Assembly (NCBI GenBank): GCA_934418055.1 | Contig: CAKRWX010000092.1 | Span: 1 to 8,454 of the forward strand | DNA length: 8,454 bases | Direction: 5' to 3' | DNA from: an uncultured Lachnospiraceae bacterium | GTDB taxonomy: Bacteria; Bacillota; Clostridia; Lachnospirales; Lachnospiraceae | Part shown: positions 1-5,969 of the stretch, piece after piece | Position numbering within the stretch: the stretch's first letter is position 1 | Layout of the letters: every line of letters begins with the position of its first letter | The notes under the pieces: model-generated | Seen by the model: the letters and a program-made list of their open reading frames with translations, nothing else | The model's database searches: none | What the model was told of the DNA's origin: nothing | Program-made: the position numbers and the translations under genes

Positions 1-256
1 CCACCGGATCCTCCATGTGCAGCTTTCCCGCCTCCAGGAGCTGCAGAATGGCCACCGCAGTGTAGAGCTTGGTCAGGGAGTAAATCCGGTACAGGGTATC
101 CCCATCCGGAGCCAGTCCCCGCTCCACATCCCGCAGACCGCAGTAACGCCGAAAACGCTCTGCCTCGCCCTCGTACACCAGGCATGCGCACCCGGAAATT
201 CCCTCCCTGCACAGCTGATCCATATACCCGCCAAGGCGGGACCACCTCTCACTCAT
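1..256 (-). CDS. Serine beta-lactamase-family hydrolase (N-terminal part, truncated by window edge)
   Basis: Only the first 85 codons are present; the gene continues beyond the left edge. The ATG at 254-256 follows a GGAGG ribosome binding site (267-271). The class C beta-lactamase / family VIII esterase / DD-peptidase fold is recognised from the active-site SxxK motif, S60-L-T-K63, set in the family's usual context: 'DTLYRIYSLTK' before it and 'AVAILQLLEAGKLHMEDPV' after it. The serine is the acylated nucleophile and the lysine the general base. No signal peptide precedes the domain, so the protein is probably cytoplasmic and more likely an esterase or amidase-like hydrolase than a periplasmic or secreted beta-lactamase. 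The downstream YxN and (K/H)xG motifs lie outside the window, so activity and substrate cannot be judged. The family call is firm; the specific function is unknown. Confidence 0.85.
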   Translation of the reverse strand, partial: MSERWSRLGGYMDQLCREGISGCACLVYEGEAERFRRYCGLRDVERGLAPDGDTLYRIYSLTKLYTAVAILQLLEAGKLHMEDPV

Positions 257-303
257 ATGCGTTTTTCCTCCACTTTTCTCCTTGCAGTTATTTATATTTG
301 GCT

Positions 304-312
304 ATTCTACCA
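304..312 (-). promoter_or_regulatory. Candidate extended -10 promoter for the serine hydrolase gene
   Basis: On the minus strand, TGGTAGAAT (312 down to 304) matches an extended -10 element, TGn followed by a 5/6 match to TATAAT, in an AT-rich stretch about 50 bases upstream of the start codon. The -35 position, around 327-332, is poor (TTTTAT). This rests on motif reading only. Confidence 0.35.
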
Positions 313-382
313 CAAAATATCCCGTTATAAAATCCTTTTGAAAATATTTTTAACGCGAGGTTCTCCCCCTTCCCATCCCTTC

Positions 383-616
383 TCACGCATCAAAATCAGG
401 CAGGTCCCCGCCCGGCCATTTGCCGTCGTTCCCTGCCTGATTGCCTTTGCGCTTCCCTGGCGCGGCATGTCTGACTACACGCCGCCCCCGGGCCGCCTCC
501 ACGCACTCGATGATGAGGAGGCCGATGTTGATGGAGTTGCGGTAGAAAATCCGCGCGAAGGTCTCAGCGATCACGTAGCTGACCCCGGCACACTTGATGG
601 CCAGGGGCGCGTGCTT
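383..616 (-). pseudogene. leuD: leuD remnant (3-isopropylmalate dehydratase small subunit fragment)
   Basis: Read on the minus strand from 613 to about 491, the frame encodes a core LeuD block: '[17 protein letters not shown]' then '[15 protein letters not shown]', followed by an 'IIECVEAA' segment. Intact LeuD of about 160-200 residues carries this block after a GSSRE motif. Here the sequence before HAPLAIK runs straight into an in-frame TGA (617-619), so the N-terminal half is gone. After residue ...EAA the frame continues to a stop at 383-385, but the C-terminal residues no longer resemble LeuD. Two prolines usual in this stretch (GLP, ECP) are replaced by L and V, which fits relaxed selection. 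The intact enzyme works with LeuC to isomerise isopropylmalate in leucine synthesis. Only about 41 of its residues remain, so no function is expected. Confidence 0.8.
394..442 (-). terminator. Inverted repeat, terminator-like, downstream of the leuD remnant
   Basis: A perfect 11-base inverted repeat, AATCAGGCAGG (394-404) and CCTGCCTGATT (432-442), encloses a smaller hairpin CGGC-CATTT-GCCG (413-425). On the minus strand the second arm ends in ...CTGATTTTG, a short U-run. This suits a terminator of the old leu operon reading leftward. On the plus strand no U-run follows. The U-tract is weak, so a plain structural repeat is also possible. Confidence 0.45.
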
Positions 617-639
617 TCATCTTCTATCTTCTCCTTTCT

Positions 640-825
640 CAGTCCAGCTCGCAAGGAGCAGCTGCTCTGTCCCTAAAAAACAATGAACTGGGTCAGCTTG
701 CAACGCAGATCCTTGATGATCCACAGGCGATCAGACCTCTCGCAGAAATGATTTATGATCTTGTTAATCAGAAAAAGCATTTGGATATCGAGGAAATTTC
801 TGGATACGCAAATAACAAGGAGTAA
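640..825 (+). pseudogene. Truncated reading frame of unknown family (C-terminal part only)
   Basis: An open plus-strand frame ends at TAA 823-825. Its last 48 residues, beginning at 'NNELGQLATQILDD' and ending in 'DIEEISGYANNKE', look like real coding sequence: amphipathic helical pattern, balanced charged residues and natural-looking codon use. The frame is open back to 598, but the upstream part is antisense to the leuD remnant, and no ATG lies in frame before 748. The gene therefore seems to have lost its N-terminus at a junction between about 617 and 670. It ends six bases before the next ORF's ATG and supplies that ORF's AAGGAG ribosome binding site (817-822), as in a compact operon of the phage or mobile-element type. 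I do not recognise the family. Confidence 0.4.
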
Positions 826-831
826 ACATAT

Positions 832-990
832 ATGGCAGATAATATGGCTTTAATGCTTCTCGGCATTAAGGACTACGATATTGAGGGCATAGAAGATGTA
901 TTCGTGGGCTTCTTAAATGACAACAAAAAGAACTTGCGTTTCAACCTGTATGATGCATATAGGGTACTCAATAATATGAATGACCCATAA
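832..990 (+). CDS. Small hypothetical protein (52 residues), possibly of mobile-element origin
   Basis: The ATG at 832-834 is placed nine bases after AAGGAG (817-822), and the frame closes at TAA 988-990. The product is 52 residues, starting 'MADNMALMLLGIKDYD' and ending 'DAYRVLNNMNDP'. It is acidic to neutral, with no transmembrane segment or signal peptide, and is predicted mostly helical. The spacing to the preceding truncated frame implies translational coupling. Base composition is more AT-rich than the flanking leuD, lysR and hydrolase sequences, which points to insertion from elsewhere. No family is recognised. It could be an intact small protein, or the N-terminal part of a gene cut off at the junction with the lysR remnant, although its stop codon lies before the lysR homology begins. 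Confidence 0.45.
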   Translation: MADNMALMLLGIKDYDIEGIEDVFVGFLNDNKKNLRFNLYDAYRVLNNMNDP

Positions 991-1059
991 TGACATCTAT
1001 CACAATTACATAAGATACGCCCAACTATTTTCAACCACTTATTTCGGATACCAAAAAAG

Positions 1060-1182
1060 GGGCTGCTCTGCGCCCTGGACGTAGACCAATTCCATATGCA
1101 GGTCTGGAGACAGGTGCTCCACCATAAGGATAAATGGGTGACACGGGAGATGGAAGCCTTTTTTCAGCTGTTAAGATCATAG
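1060..1182 (+). pseudogene. C-terminal remnant of a LysR-type transcriptional regulator
   Basis: Forty codons ending at TAG 1180-1182 read 'GLLCALDVDQFHMQVWRQ', then 'VLHHKDKWVTREMEAFFQLL'. This resembles the end of the LysR substrate-binding domain: a beta-strand, a variable aromatic stretch, the H-K-D-K-W turn, and a final helix M-x-A-F-F-x-L-L. Full-length LysR regulators have about 290-300 residues, so the DNA-binding helix-turn-helix and nearly the whole sensor domain are missing. Homology appears to start near 1040-1060, after the AT-rich insert. Its orientation, divergent from the leuD remnant, matches a regulator transcribed away from a leuC-leuD operon. The family call comes from sequence resemblance alone and rests on a short stretch. 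Confidence 0.6.
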
Positions 1183-1219
1183 CGCCACTGACGCTTTGAG
1201 CGCCCATGGCACGCGCACC

Positions 1220-1249
1220 AAAAAGGCACTGGTCAAAAACCAGTGCCTT
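1220..1249 (-). terminator. Intrinsic terminator after spoVG
   Basis: A perfect 9-base stem, GGCACTGGT (1225-1233) with ACCAGTGCC (1239-1247), is extended by two A-T pairs (1223-1224 with 1248-1249). The loop is 5 bases. On the minus strand the stem is followed by a run of five T (1224-1220). It lies 17 bases beyond the spoVG stop codon and closes the glgC-glgD-spoVG unit. The plus-strand side has no U-run, so it is directional. Confidence 0.9.
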
Positions 1250-1265
1250 AGCTGTTCCGTCTATG

Positions 1266-1529
1266 TTAGTTCTCCAGTGCGGTGGTCTCATACTTATCCA
1301 GGATCACTTTCTGAATCTTATCTCTGGTCTCCGAATTAATCGGATGTGCGATATCGCGATATTCACCATCAGTTGCCTTACGACTTGGCATGGCGATAAA
1401 TAATCCCTTCTCACCCTCAATTACCTTAATATCATGAATCACAAATTCATTATCTAAAGTAATGGAAACGATGGCTTTCATCTTTCCCTCTTTTTCGATT
1501 CGTCTCACTCTCACATCTGTAATCTGCAT
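1266..1529 (-). CDS. spoVG: SpoVG family nucleic-acid-binding regulator
   Basis: An 87-residue protein recognised as SpoVG along its whole length: '[15 protein letters not shown]' at the N-terminus, '[19 protein letters not shown]' (19-37), the family signature '[10 protein letters not shown]' (42-51), then '[14 protein letters not shown]' (59-72). SpoVG was found as a stage V sporulation gene in Bacillus and is known to bind nucleic acids and to affect septation, virulence and stationary-phase regulation in Firmicutes. The frame is open back to an ATG at 1586. The start at 1529 was preferred because GGGGGAGG (GGAGG core 1538-1542) sits eight bases upstream and because SpoVG proteins normally begin M-x-[IV]-T-[DE]-V-R. 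It lies 93 bases after glgD on the same strand, with its own candidate promoter, and is followed by a strong terminator. Confidence 0.95.
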   Translation of the reverse strand: MQITDVRVRRIEKEGKMKAIVSITLDNEFVIHDIKVIEGEKGLFIAMPSRKATDGEYRDIAHPINSETRDKIQKVILDKYETTALEN

Positions 1530-1621
1530 GTGGCCAACCTCCCCCGTTGTACTTCTTTTGTAACCATTCACTGCCTTTTGGCCCATGAAACAGTTATTTG
1601 CCCTCTTATTTTATTCCATCA

Positions 1622-1651
1622 TTTATATCGTATACCGTTCATTCTTCTCAA
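1622..1651 (-). promoter_or_regulatory. Candidate sigma-A-type promoter for spoVG overlapping the glgD stop codon
   Basis: On the minus strand, TTGAGA (1651-1646) and TATAAA (1627-1622) are each 5/6 matches to the -35 and -10 consensus, separated by 18 bases. The -10 covers the glgD TAA. Initiation would fall near 1615, giving an 85-base leader before spoVG. It lies within coding sequence that encodes '...IEKNERYTI', so the match could be chance. Confidence 0.45.
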
Positions 1652-2744
1652 TAACGATCTTTACGTTATCCGGTGTACCGATATAAGTCGTATTCGCCCG
1701 GATCGTATCCCGGCTCTCTACGATGCAGTTCTCAATGACGGTATTGTCCCCGATGTAAACGTCATTGAGGATAATGGAATTTTTGATCACGCAGTTATTA
1801 CCGATATAAGCCTGTCTGAACAACACAGAGTTCTCCACAACACCATTGATAATACTTCCGCTGGCAACCAGGCTGTTCTTCACACTTGCGCCCGGATTGT
1901 ACTTGGCCGGAGGCATATCTCCCACCTTCGTGTAGATCTCCGGATATTGACGGAAGAAGTAGTCTCTTACCTCCGGTTTCAGGAAATCCATATTGGTCTT
2001 ATAGTAAGACTCTACAGAAGCGATATTGCTCCAGTAGCTGTCCATCTTATATGCATAGATTCGTTTCAGGTTACGGTAACGTACCAGGATATCGTTAACA
2101 AAATCATAACGGTCTTCCTGTGCACAACGCTCGATCAGCTCGATCAGCTGACGACGTCTTACCACATAAATACCACAGGAAATGGTATTGGACTCAGCCA
2201 CCATCGGTTTCTCCTGGAAATCGGTAATCCGGCCGTCTGCATTCGTCTTCACCACGCCAAATCTGGTGATATCCTCTTCCGGTCCCATATCCTTACATAC
2301 CACTGTGATATCTGCTTTCTTCTCAATATGATACTCCAGAACCTTCGCATAATCCAGCTTGTACACACAATCACCGGAAGCGATCACCACGTATGGCTCG
2401 TGGCTGTTCTTTAAGAATGTCAGGTTCTGATACAGTGCATCTGCGGTACCCCGGTACCAGTCATTATGCTCTGCTGTAATGGTTGGAGTGAAAATATAAA
2501 GTCCACCCTGTTTTCTACCAAAATCCCACCACTTGGAGGAACTTAAATGCTCATTCAAAGAACGGGAATTGTACTGGGTAAATACCGCCACGTTCTGTAC
2601 GTGGGAATTGGACATATTACTCAGTGCAAAATCGATGCTGCGGTAGCTTCCTGCGATCGGCATCGCTGAAATAGCACGCTTATTAGATAATTCCCGCATC
2701 CGCTTACTGTTGCCGCCTGCTAAAATGATACCAATTGCTCTCAT
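1623..2744 (-). CDS. glgD: Glucose-1-phosphate adenylyltransferase subunit GlgD
   Basis: A 373-residue nucleotidyltransferase paralogue of GlgC. The N-terminal Rossmann-like domain opens '[16 protein letters not shown]'. The catalytic-Asp region is '[11 protein letters not shown]' (D125) and the sugar-phosphate lysine region 'FQEKP' (K179). The C-terminal part is a short left-handed beta-helix of hexapeptide-like repeats ('[15 protein letters not shown]', '[15 protein letters not shown]'). In Firmicutes, GlgD pairs with GlgC to form the ADP-glucose pyrophosphorylase heterotetramer; in Geobacillus the GlgD subunit is itself poorly active and modulates GlgC. Here the glycine-rich loop reads GGNSKRM instead of GlgC's GGQGSRL, in line with reduced catalysis. 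It is about 50 residues shorter than GlgC, mostly in the C-terminal helix domain. The start ATG overlaps the glgC stop (ATGA, 2741-2744), so translation is coupled. Confidence 0.95.
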   Translation of the reverse strand: MRAIGIILAGGNSKRMRELSNKRAISAMPIAGSYRSIDFALSNMSNSHVQNVAVFTQYNSRSLNEHLSSSKWWDFGRKQGGLYIFTPTITAEHNDWYRGTADALYQNLTFLKNSHEPYVVIASGDCVYKLDYAKVLEYHIEKKADITVVCKDMGPEEDITRFGVVKTNADGRITDFQEKPMVAESNTISCGIYVVRRRQLIELIERCAQEDRYDFVNDILVRYRNLKRIYAYKMDSYWSNIASVESYYKTNMDFLKPEVRDYFFRQYPEIYTKVGDMPPAKYNPGASVKNSLVASGSIINGVVENSVLFRQAYIGNNCVIKNSIILNDVYIGDNTVIENCIVESRDTIRANTTYIGTPDNVKIVIEKNERYTI

Positions 2745-4015
2745 CTCACGCCACCTGCCTTTATAATGTAGTCTCCGCTTGCCAGCAGTCCATCCTGATA
2801 ATCCTCTGCAACAGTCTCACCTGCGATAGCGGTATTCTTACCAATCTTCACGCCATCCGGGATCACACTGTTCTCGCCGATCGTTACCAGATCTGACTGA
2901 TATACCTTCGGATCATATTTACTTGGTGCGTACTCGCCGACACCTAAATGCACATTCTCACCGATGGTAACATTCTCAGCCACAATGGCTTTTTCGACTA
3001 CAGTTCCTTTACCAACGACACTTCCCTTCATAACGATGGAATCCTTCACCACTGCGTCCTTGGCAATGGTAACGCCTGCACCGATAACAGAATTGATCAC
3101 CTGTCCGTAAACTTCGGTTCCCTCTCCGATGATGCTCCGCTCTACCTTGGCATCTGCAGCTATGTACTGAGGAGGTGTGATATCACTCTTGGTATAAATC
3201 TTCCAGTATTCCTCATACAGGTTGAACTCCGGAATAATATCGATCAGCTCCATGTTTGCTTCCCAGTAAGAGCTTAAGGTTCCTACATCTTTCCAGTATC
3301 CGTTATACTCATAAGCGAAGATCCGCTCATTCTTCTCGAAGCAGTATGGAATCACATGCTTACCAAAATCACATCCTGGAACATCCTTTAACTGGATCAG
3401 GGCTTCTTTTAATGCCTTCCAGGAGAAGATATAAATACCCATGGAAGCTAAGTTGCTTCTTGGATTTGCCGGTTTCTCCTCGAACTCAGTGATCTTATTG
3501 GAATCATCTGTGATCAGGATACCAAAACGGCTTGCCTCTTCAATCGGCACCGGCATGGCAGCAATCGTGACGTCTGCATTATTTGCCTTATGATATTCCA
3601 GCATTACCTCATAATCCATCTTATAGATATGGTCGCCGGATAAGATCAGAACATATTCTGGATTGTAGGTCTCCATGTATTCCAGGTTCTGATAAATGGC
3701 ATTGGCAGTTCCGGTGTACCAGTCACTTCCCTTGCTTCTCTCATAAGGAGGGAGAATGGTAACACCGCCTACGTTGCGGTCCAGATCCCACGGAATACCA
3801 ATTCCGATATGAGTATTCAGTCTAAGGGGCTGATACTGGGTCAAAACACCTACGGTATCGACACCAGAATTAATACAGTTGCTTAACGGAAAATCAATGA
3901 TCCGGTACTTTCCGCCAAAGGAGACTGCAGGCTTGGCTACTTTCTGAGTTAACACACCTAATCGGCTGCCTTGTCCGCCTGCTAAGAGCATGGCAATCAT
4001 TTCTTTCTTAATCAC
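2741..4015 (-). CDS. glgC: Glucose-1-phosphate adenylyltransferase, catalytic subunit GlgC
   Basis: A 424-residue enzyme making ADP-glucose from ATP and glucose-1-phosphate, the committed step of bacterial glycogen synthesis. Visible motifs: ATP-binding glycine-rich loop '[11 protein letters not shown]' (10-20), '[19 protein letters not shown]' (28-46), catalytic-Asp segment '[10 protein letters not shown]' (D128), glucose-1-phosphate lysine in 'FEEKP' (K181), and a C-terminal left-handed beta-helix of hexapeptide repeats from about residue 285. Length matches the family. A longer frame opens at a GTG at 4081, but its extra 22 residues (Ser/Thr/Pro-rich) match no family sequence, and that codon lies at about +5 of the promoter with no ribosome binding site. 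The GTG at 4013-4015 follows AGAGG with 7-base spacing and gives the usual start, [14 protein letters not shown]. It is first in the operon with glgD. Confidence 0.96.
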   Translation of the reverse strand: MIKKEMIAMLLAGGQGSRLGVLTQKVAKPAVSFGGKYRIIDFPLSNCINSGVDTVGVLTQYQPLRLNTHIGIGIPWDLDRNVGGVTILPPYERSKGSDWYTGTANAIYQNLEYMETYNPEYVLILSGDHIYKMDYEVMLEYHKANNADVTIAAMPVPIEEASRFGILITDDSNKITEFEEKPANPRSNLASMGIYIFSWKALKEALIQLKDVPGCDFGKHVIPYCFEKNERIFAYEYNGYWKDVGTLSSYWEANMELIDIIPEFNLYEEYWKIYTKSDITPPQYIAADAKVERSIIGEGTEVYGQVINSVIGAGVTIAKDAVVKDSIVMKGSVVGKGTVVEKAIVAENVTIGENVHLGVGEYAPSKYDPKVYQSDLVTIGENSVIPDGVKIGKNTAIAGETVAEDYQDGLLASGDYIIKAGGVR

Positions 4016-4038
4016 GCTATCACCTCTTGCTGTCCTTT

Positions 4039-4081
4039 CAGTATTTGAGGGTGACGGGCCAGTAAGAGGGTGACTCGTCAC
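4039..4081 (-). promoter_or_regulatory. Direct repeats and palindrome in the glgC leader (possible operator)
   Basis: In plus-strand sense, CAGTA-TTT-GAGGGTGAC (4039-4055) and CAGTA-A-GAGGGTGAC (4060-4074) are a near-exact direct repeat. The second copy merges into the palindrome GTGAC-TC-GTCAC (4070-4081). The palindrome lies about +5 to +16 relative to the transcription start predicted from the glgC promoter, a typical repressor position. In RNA, GUGACG (4081-4076) could also pair with CGUCAC (4056-4051). No regulator is identified. Confidence 0.4.
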
Positions 4082-4091
4082 TTACAAATAT

Positions 4092-4120
4092 AGTATATCA
4101 CAAAACTTAGAAATAGTGAA
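4092..4120 (-). promoter_or_regulatory. Promoter of the glgC-glgD operon
   Basis: On the minus strand, a -35 TTCACT (4120-4115; 4/6) and an extended -10, TGA then TATACT (4100-4092; 5/6), are separated by 17 bases. Initiation would be near 4085, giving a leader of about 70 bases before the GTG start. This is the best match in the divergent region on this strand. Confidence 0.65.
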
Positions 4121-4136
4121 CAAAAAATAAAATTTC

Positions 4137-4159
4137 TTGTACATTTTTTTGTACATTTT
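4137..4159. repeat. Tandem TTGTACATTTT boxes between glgC and asnS promoters
   Basis: TTGTACATTTT occurs at 4137-4147 and again at 4149-4159, so two TGTACA palindromes (4138-4143 and 4150-4155) sit 12 bases apart. They lie about 18 bases upstream of the glgC -35 and about 85 bases upstream of the asnS -35. This could be a regulator site or UP-like AT-rich DNA. No known operator is recognised. Confidence 0.4.
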
Positions 4160-4244
4160 CCGACAGTTTTCGTAGGATTTACCAACTTTTTACACTTTTC
4201 CCTTATTTTCTCTTTTTCCATTAAAATATGAAGCGAAGAACCCT

Positions 4245-4272
4245 TGAATCAGTTTGGAAAATAAAGTATAAT
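4245..4272 (+). promoter_or_regulatory. Promoter of asnS
   Basis: TTGAAT (4245-4250; first four bases match the -35 consensus) and a perfect TATAAT (4267-4272) are separated by 16 bases. Initiation would be near 4279, giving a leader of about 53 bases, too short for a T-box riboswitch. Confidence 0.7.
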
Positions 4273-4331
4273 TAGGACAGATTATGGGCTTTTTTCTATG
4301 TTCTAATAAATTATTTAAAGGAGATTTCAAC

Positions 4332-5723
4332 ATGAATCTGGTAACTGTAAGAGACATATACAAAAACCGTGAAAACTATCTGAATAAAGAGATCGAGGTT
4401 GGCGGCTGGGTAAGAAGTATCCGTGACTCCAAGGCTTTCGGTTTCCTGGTACTGGCAGACGGTTCTTATTTTGAAACCCTTCAGATTGTTTTTCATGATA
4501 ACATGGACAACTTTGACGAGATCTGCAAATGTAACGTTGGTGCAGCCGTGATCGTAAAGGGTACCCTGATCCCGACTCCAGAAGCAAAACAGCCATTTGA
4601 GATCCAGGCAGTCAGCGTTGCGGTGGAAGGACCATCCGCACCGGACTATCCTCTGCAGAAGAAACGCCACAGCTTAGAGTACCTGCGTACCATTTCCCAT
4701 CTGCGTCCAAGAACCAACACCTTCCAGGCAGTATTCCGTGTCCGTTCCCTGATCGCATATGCCATTCATCAGTATTTCCAGGAGAAAGACTTTGTTTACG
4801 TCCACACTCCACTGATCACCTCCAGTGACTGTGAAGGCGCAGGCGAGATGTTCCAGGTAACTACCATGGATTTAAACGATGTTCCGAAGACCAAAGACGG
4901 CGCTGTTGATTACACACAGGACTTCTTCGGCAAACCAACCAGCTTAACCGTAAGCGGCCAGTTAAACGGCGAGACTTACGCGATGGCATTCCGCAACATT
5001 TATACCTTCGGACCAACCTTCCGCGCTGAGAACTCCAATACTACCCGTCATGCAGCTGAGTTCTGGATGATCGAGCCAGAGATGGCATTTGCAGATCTGG
5101 ATGACAACATGGCTTTAGCTGAGGGCATGTTAAAGTACGTGATCCAGTATGTATTAGACCACGCTCCAGAAGAGATGAACTTCTTTAACCAGTTCATCGA
5201 CAAGGGACTGTTAGATCGTCTTCACTCTGTTCTGAACTCCGAGTTTGGCCATGTTACCTATACTGAGGCTGTGAAACTTCTGGAGGAGCACAACGACCAG
5301 TTCGATTACAAAGTATTCTGGGGCTGCGATCTTCAGACTGAGCATGAGCGTTACCTGACCGAGCAGATCTTCAAGAAACCGGTATTCGTTACCGATTATC
5401 CAAAGGAGATCAAGGCATTCTATATGAAACTGAACGAGGATGGCAAGACCGTTGCCGCTATGGACTGTCTGGTTCCTGGCATCGGCGAAATCATCGGCGG
5501 AAGCCAGCGTGAGGACAACTACGAGAAGCTGCTTGCCCGCATGAATGAGCTGGGACTGAAGGAAGAGGATTACCAGTTCTATCTTGATCTGCGTAAATAC
5601 GGTTCCACCCGTCACTCCGGTTTCGGTCTGGGCTTTGAGAGATGCGTCATGTACCTGACTGGTATGGGCAATATCCGCGACGTAATCCCATTCCCAAGAA
5701 CTGTAAATAACTGCGAGCTGTAA
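4332..5723 (+). CDS. asnS: Asparagine--tRNA ligase
   Basis: A 463-residue class IIb aminoacyl-tRNA synthetase that activates asparagine with ATP and charges tRNA-Asn in the cytoplasm. Domains in order: N-terminal OB-fold anticodon-binding domain (about 1-100, with '[18 protein letters not shown]'), a hinge, then the class II catalytic core with motif 1 around '[16 protein letters not shown]', motif 2 '[21 protein letters not shown]' split as 230-249 plus E250, and motif 3 'GFGLGFER' (430-437). The AENS/TRH pattern in motif 2 and the ending '[10 protein letters not shown]' are typical of AsnRS rather than AspRS. The frame is open 16 codons further upstream. The ATG at 4332 was chosen because AAAGGAG (4317-4323) is eight bases before it and the family starts here. 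It is divergent from glgC and apparently monocistronic. Confidence 0.97.
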   Translation: MNLVTVRDIYKNRENYLNKEIEVGGWVRSIRDSKAFGFLVLADGSYFETLQIVFHDNMDNFDEICKCNVGAAVIVKGTLIPTPEAKQPFEIQAVSVAVEGPSAPDYPLQKKRHSLEYLRTISHLRPRTNTFQAVFRVRSLIAYAIHQYFQEKDFVYVHTPLITSSDCEGAGEMFQVTTMDLNDVPKTKDGAVDYTQDFFGKPTSLTVSGQLNGETYAMAFRNIYTFGPTFRAENSNTTRHAAEFWMIEPEMAFADLDDNMALAEGMLKYVIQYVLDHAPEEMNFFNQFIDKGLLDRLHSVLNSEFGHVTYTEAVKLLEEHNDQFDYKVFWGCDLQTEHERYLTEQIFKKPVFVTDYPKEIKAFYMKLNEDGKTVAAMDCLVPGIGEIIGGSQREDNYEKLLARMNELGLKEEDYQFYLDLRKYGSTRHSGFGLGFERCVMYLTGMGNIRDVIPFPRTVNNCEL

Positions 5724-5744
5724 TTCATAGAAATTTGTTTTGAC

Positions 5745-5848
5745 AACGCCGAGTTGCGGCTGCTCTCCACAGTAGTCTGCCGGGGCGCAAAAGCGCATTA
5801 CGGCGGGACGCTTTAGCAGCAGTTTTCCGCATCACTTGCGGTCGTTTA
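5745..5848. repeat. Structured intergenic element of unknown function (repeat-like or ncRNA)
   Basis: GC-rich sequence between asnS and its terminator folds into nested stems. The outer arms are GCTGCT/AGCAGC (5759-5764 and 5815-5820). The middle arms are CTGCCG/CGGCGG (5777-5782 and 5801-5806, one G-U pair). The inner hairpin is GCGC-AAAA-GCGC (5785-5796). A second hairpin, CCGCA-TCACT-TGCGG (5827-5841), follows. The minus strand happens to be open here, giving an Arg/Ala-rich translation that looks like a read-through of structured repeat DNA rather than a protein. Composition differs from the AT-rich intergenic DNA elsewhere in the window. This resembles the dispersed palindromic elements found between genes in many Clostridia, but copy number cannot be seen from one window. 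Confidence 0.45.
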
Positions 5849-5886
5849 CCGCCGTATCGGCTCATTACCGGTACGGCGGATTTTTT
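5849..5886 (+). terminator. Intrinsic terminator after asnS
   Basis: A 12-base-pair stem, CCGCCGTATCGG (5849-5860) with CCGGTACGGCGG (5868-5879) and one G-U wobble, has a 7-base loop and is followed by A then six T (5881-5886). It lies 125 bases after the asnS stop and should separate asnS from the nuclease operon. Confidence 0.85.
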
Positions 5887-5900
5887 ATATAACAATTTTT

Positions 5901-5954
5901 CTCCAACACCCTTCGCACCTTGTGCGAAAACGCTGGAGATTTTCATTTTATTTT
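5901..5954 (+). terminator. Second terminator-like hairpin just before the sbcD ribosome binding site
   Basis: The inner stem is TTCGCAC-CTT-GTGCGAA (5912-5928) and the outer stem CTCCA/TGGAG (5901-5905 and 5934-5938), with an internal loop between. ATTTTCATTTTATTTT (5939-5954) follows immediately, and then the AGGAGG. It could be a back-up terminator for asnS or an attenuator in the sbcD leader. On the minus strand the internal loop closes almost completely through G-U pairs, so an antisense RNA is also conceivable, but there the flank is A-rich, not U-rich. Confidence 0.5.
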
Positions 5955-5969
5955 AGGAGGTGTATCTCC

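Noticed and set aside
17..676. Plus-strand 219-codon open frame
   Set aside because: It is antisense to the serine hydrolase and the leuD remnant, both of which have clear family motifs. Its translation has no recognisable domain and crosses AT-rich non-coding DNA.
1530..2414. Plus-strand 294-codon open frame
   Set aside because: It is a shadow of glgD on the opposite strand. The minus-strand frame has full family similarity and a coupled start.
4016..4081. 22-residue N-terminal extension of GlgC
   Set aside because: The upstream GTG has no ribosome binding site and sits at the predicted transcription start. The extension is not seen in the family, whereas the GTG at 4015 has a well-spaced AGAGG.
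4082..4331. T-box riboswitch upstream of asnS
   Set aside because: The predicted asnS leader is only about 53 bases, and no AGGGTGGNACCGCG-like T-box sequence is present.
5211..5798. Minus-strand 195-codon open frame
   Set aside because: It is antisense to the 3' half of asnS and runs into the structured element. No motif and no ribosome binding site.
5725..5946. Minus-strand 73-codon Arg/Ala-rich ORF after asnS
   Set aside because: Its codons are explained by the stems of the structured element and the terminator. Such translations are typical of repeat DNA, not of a conserved protein.
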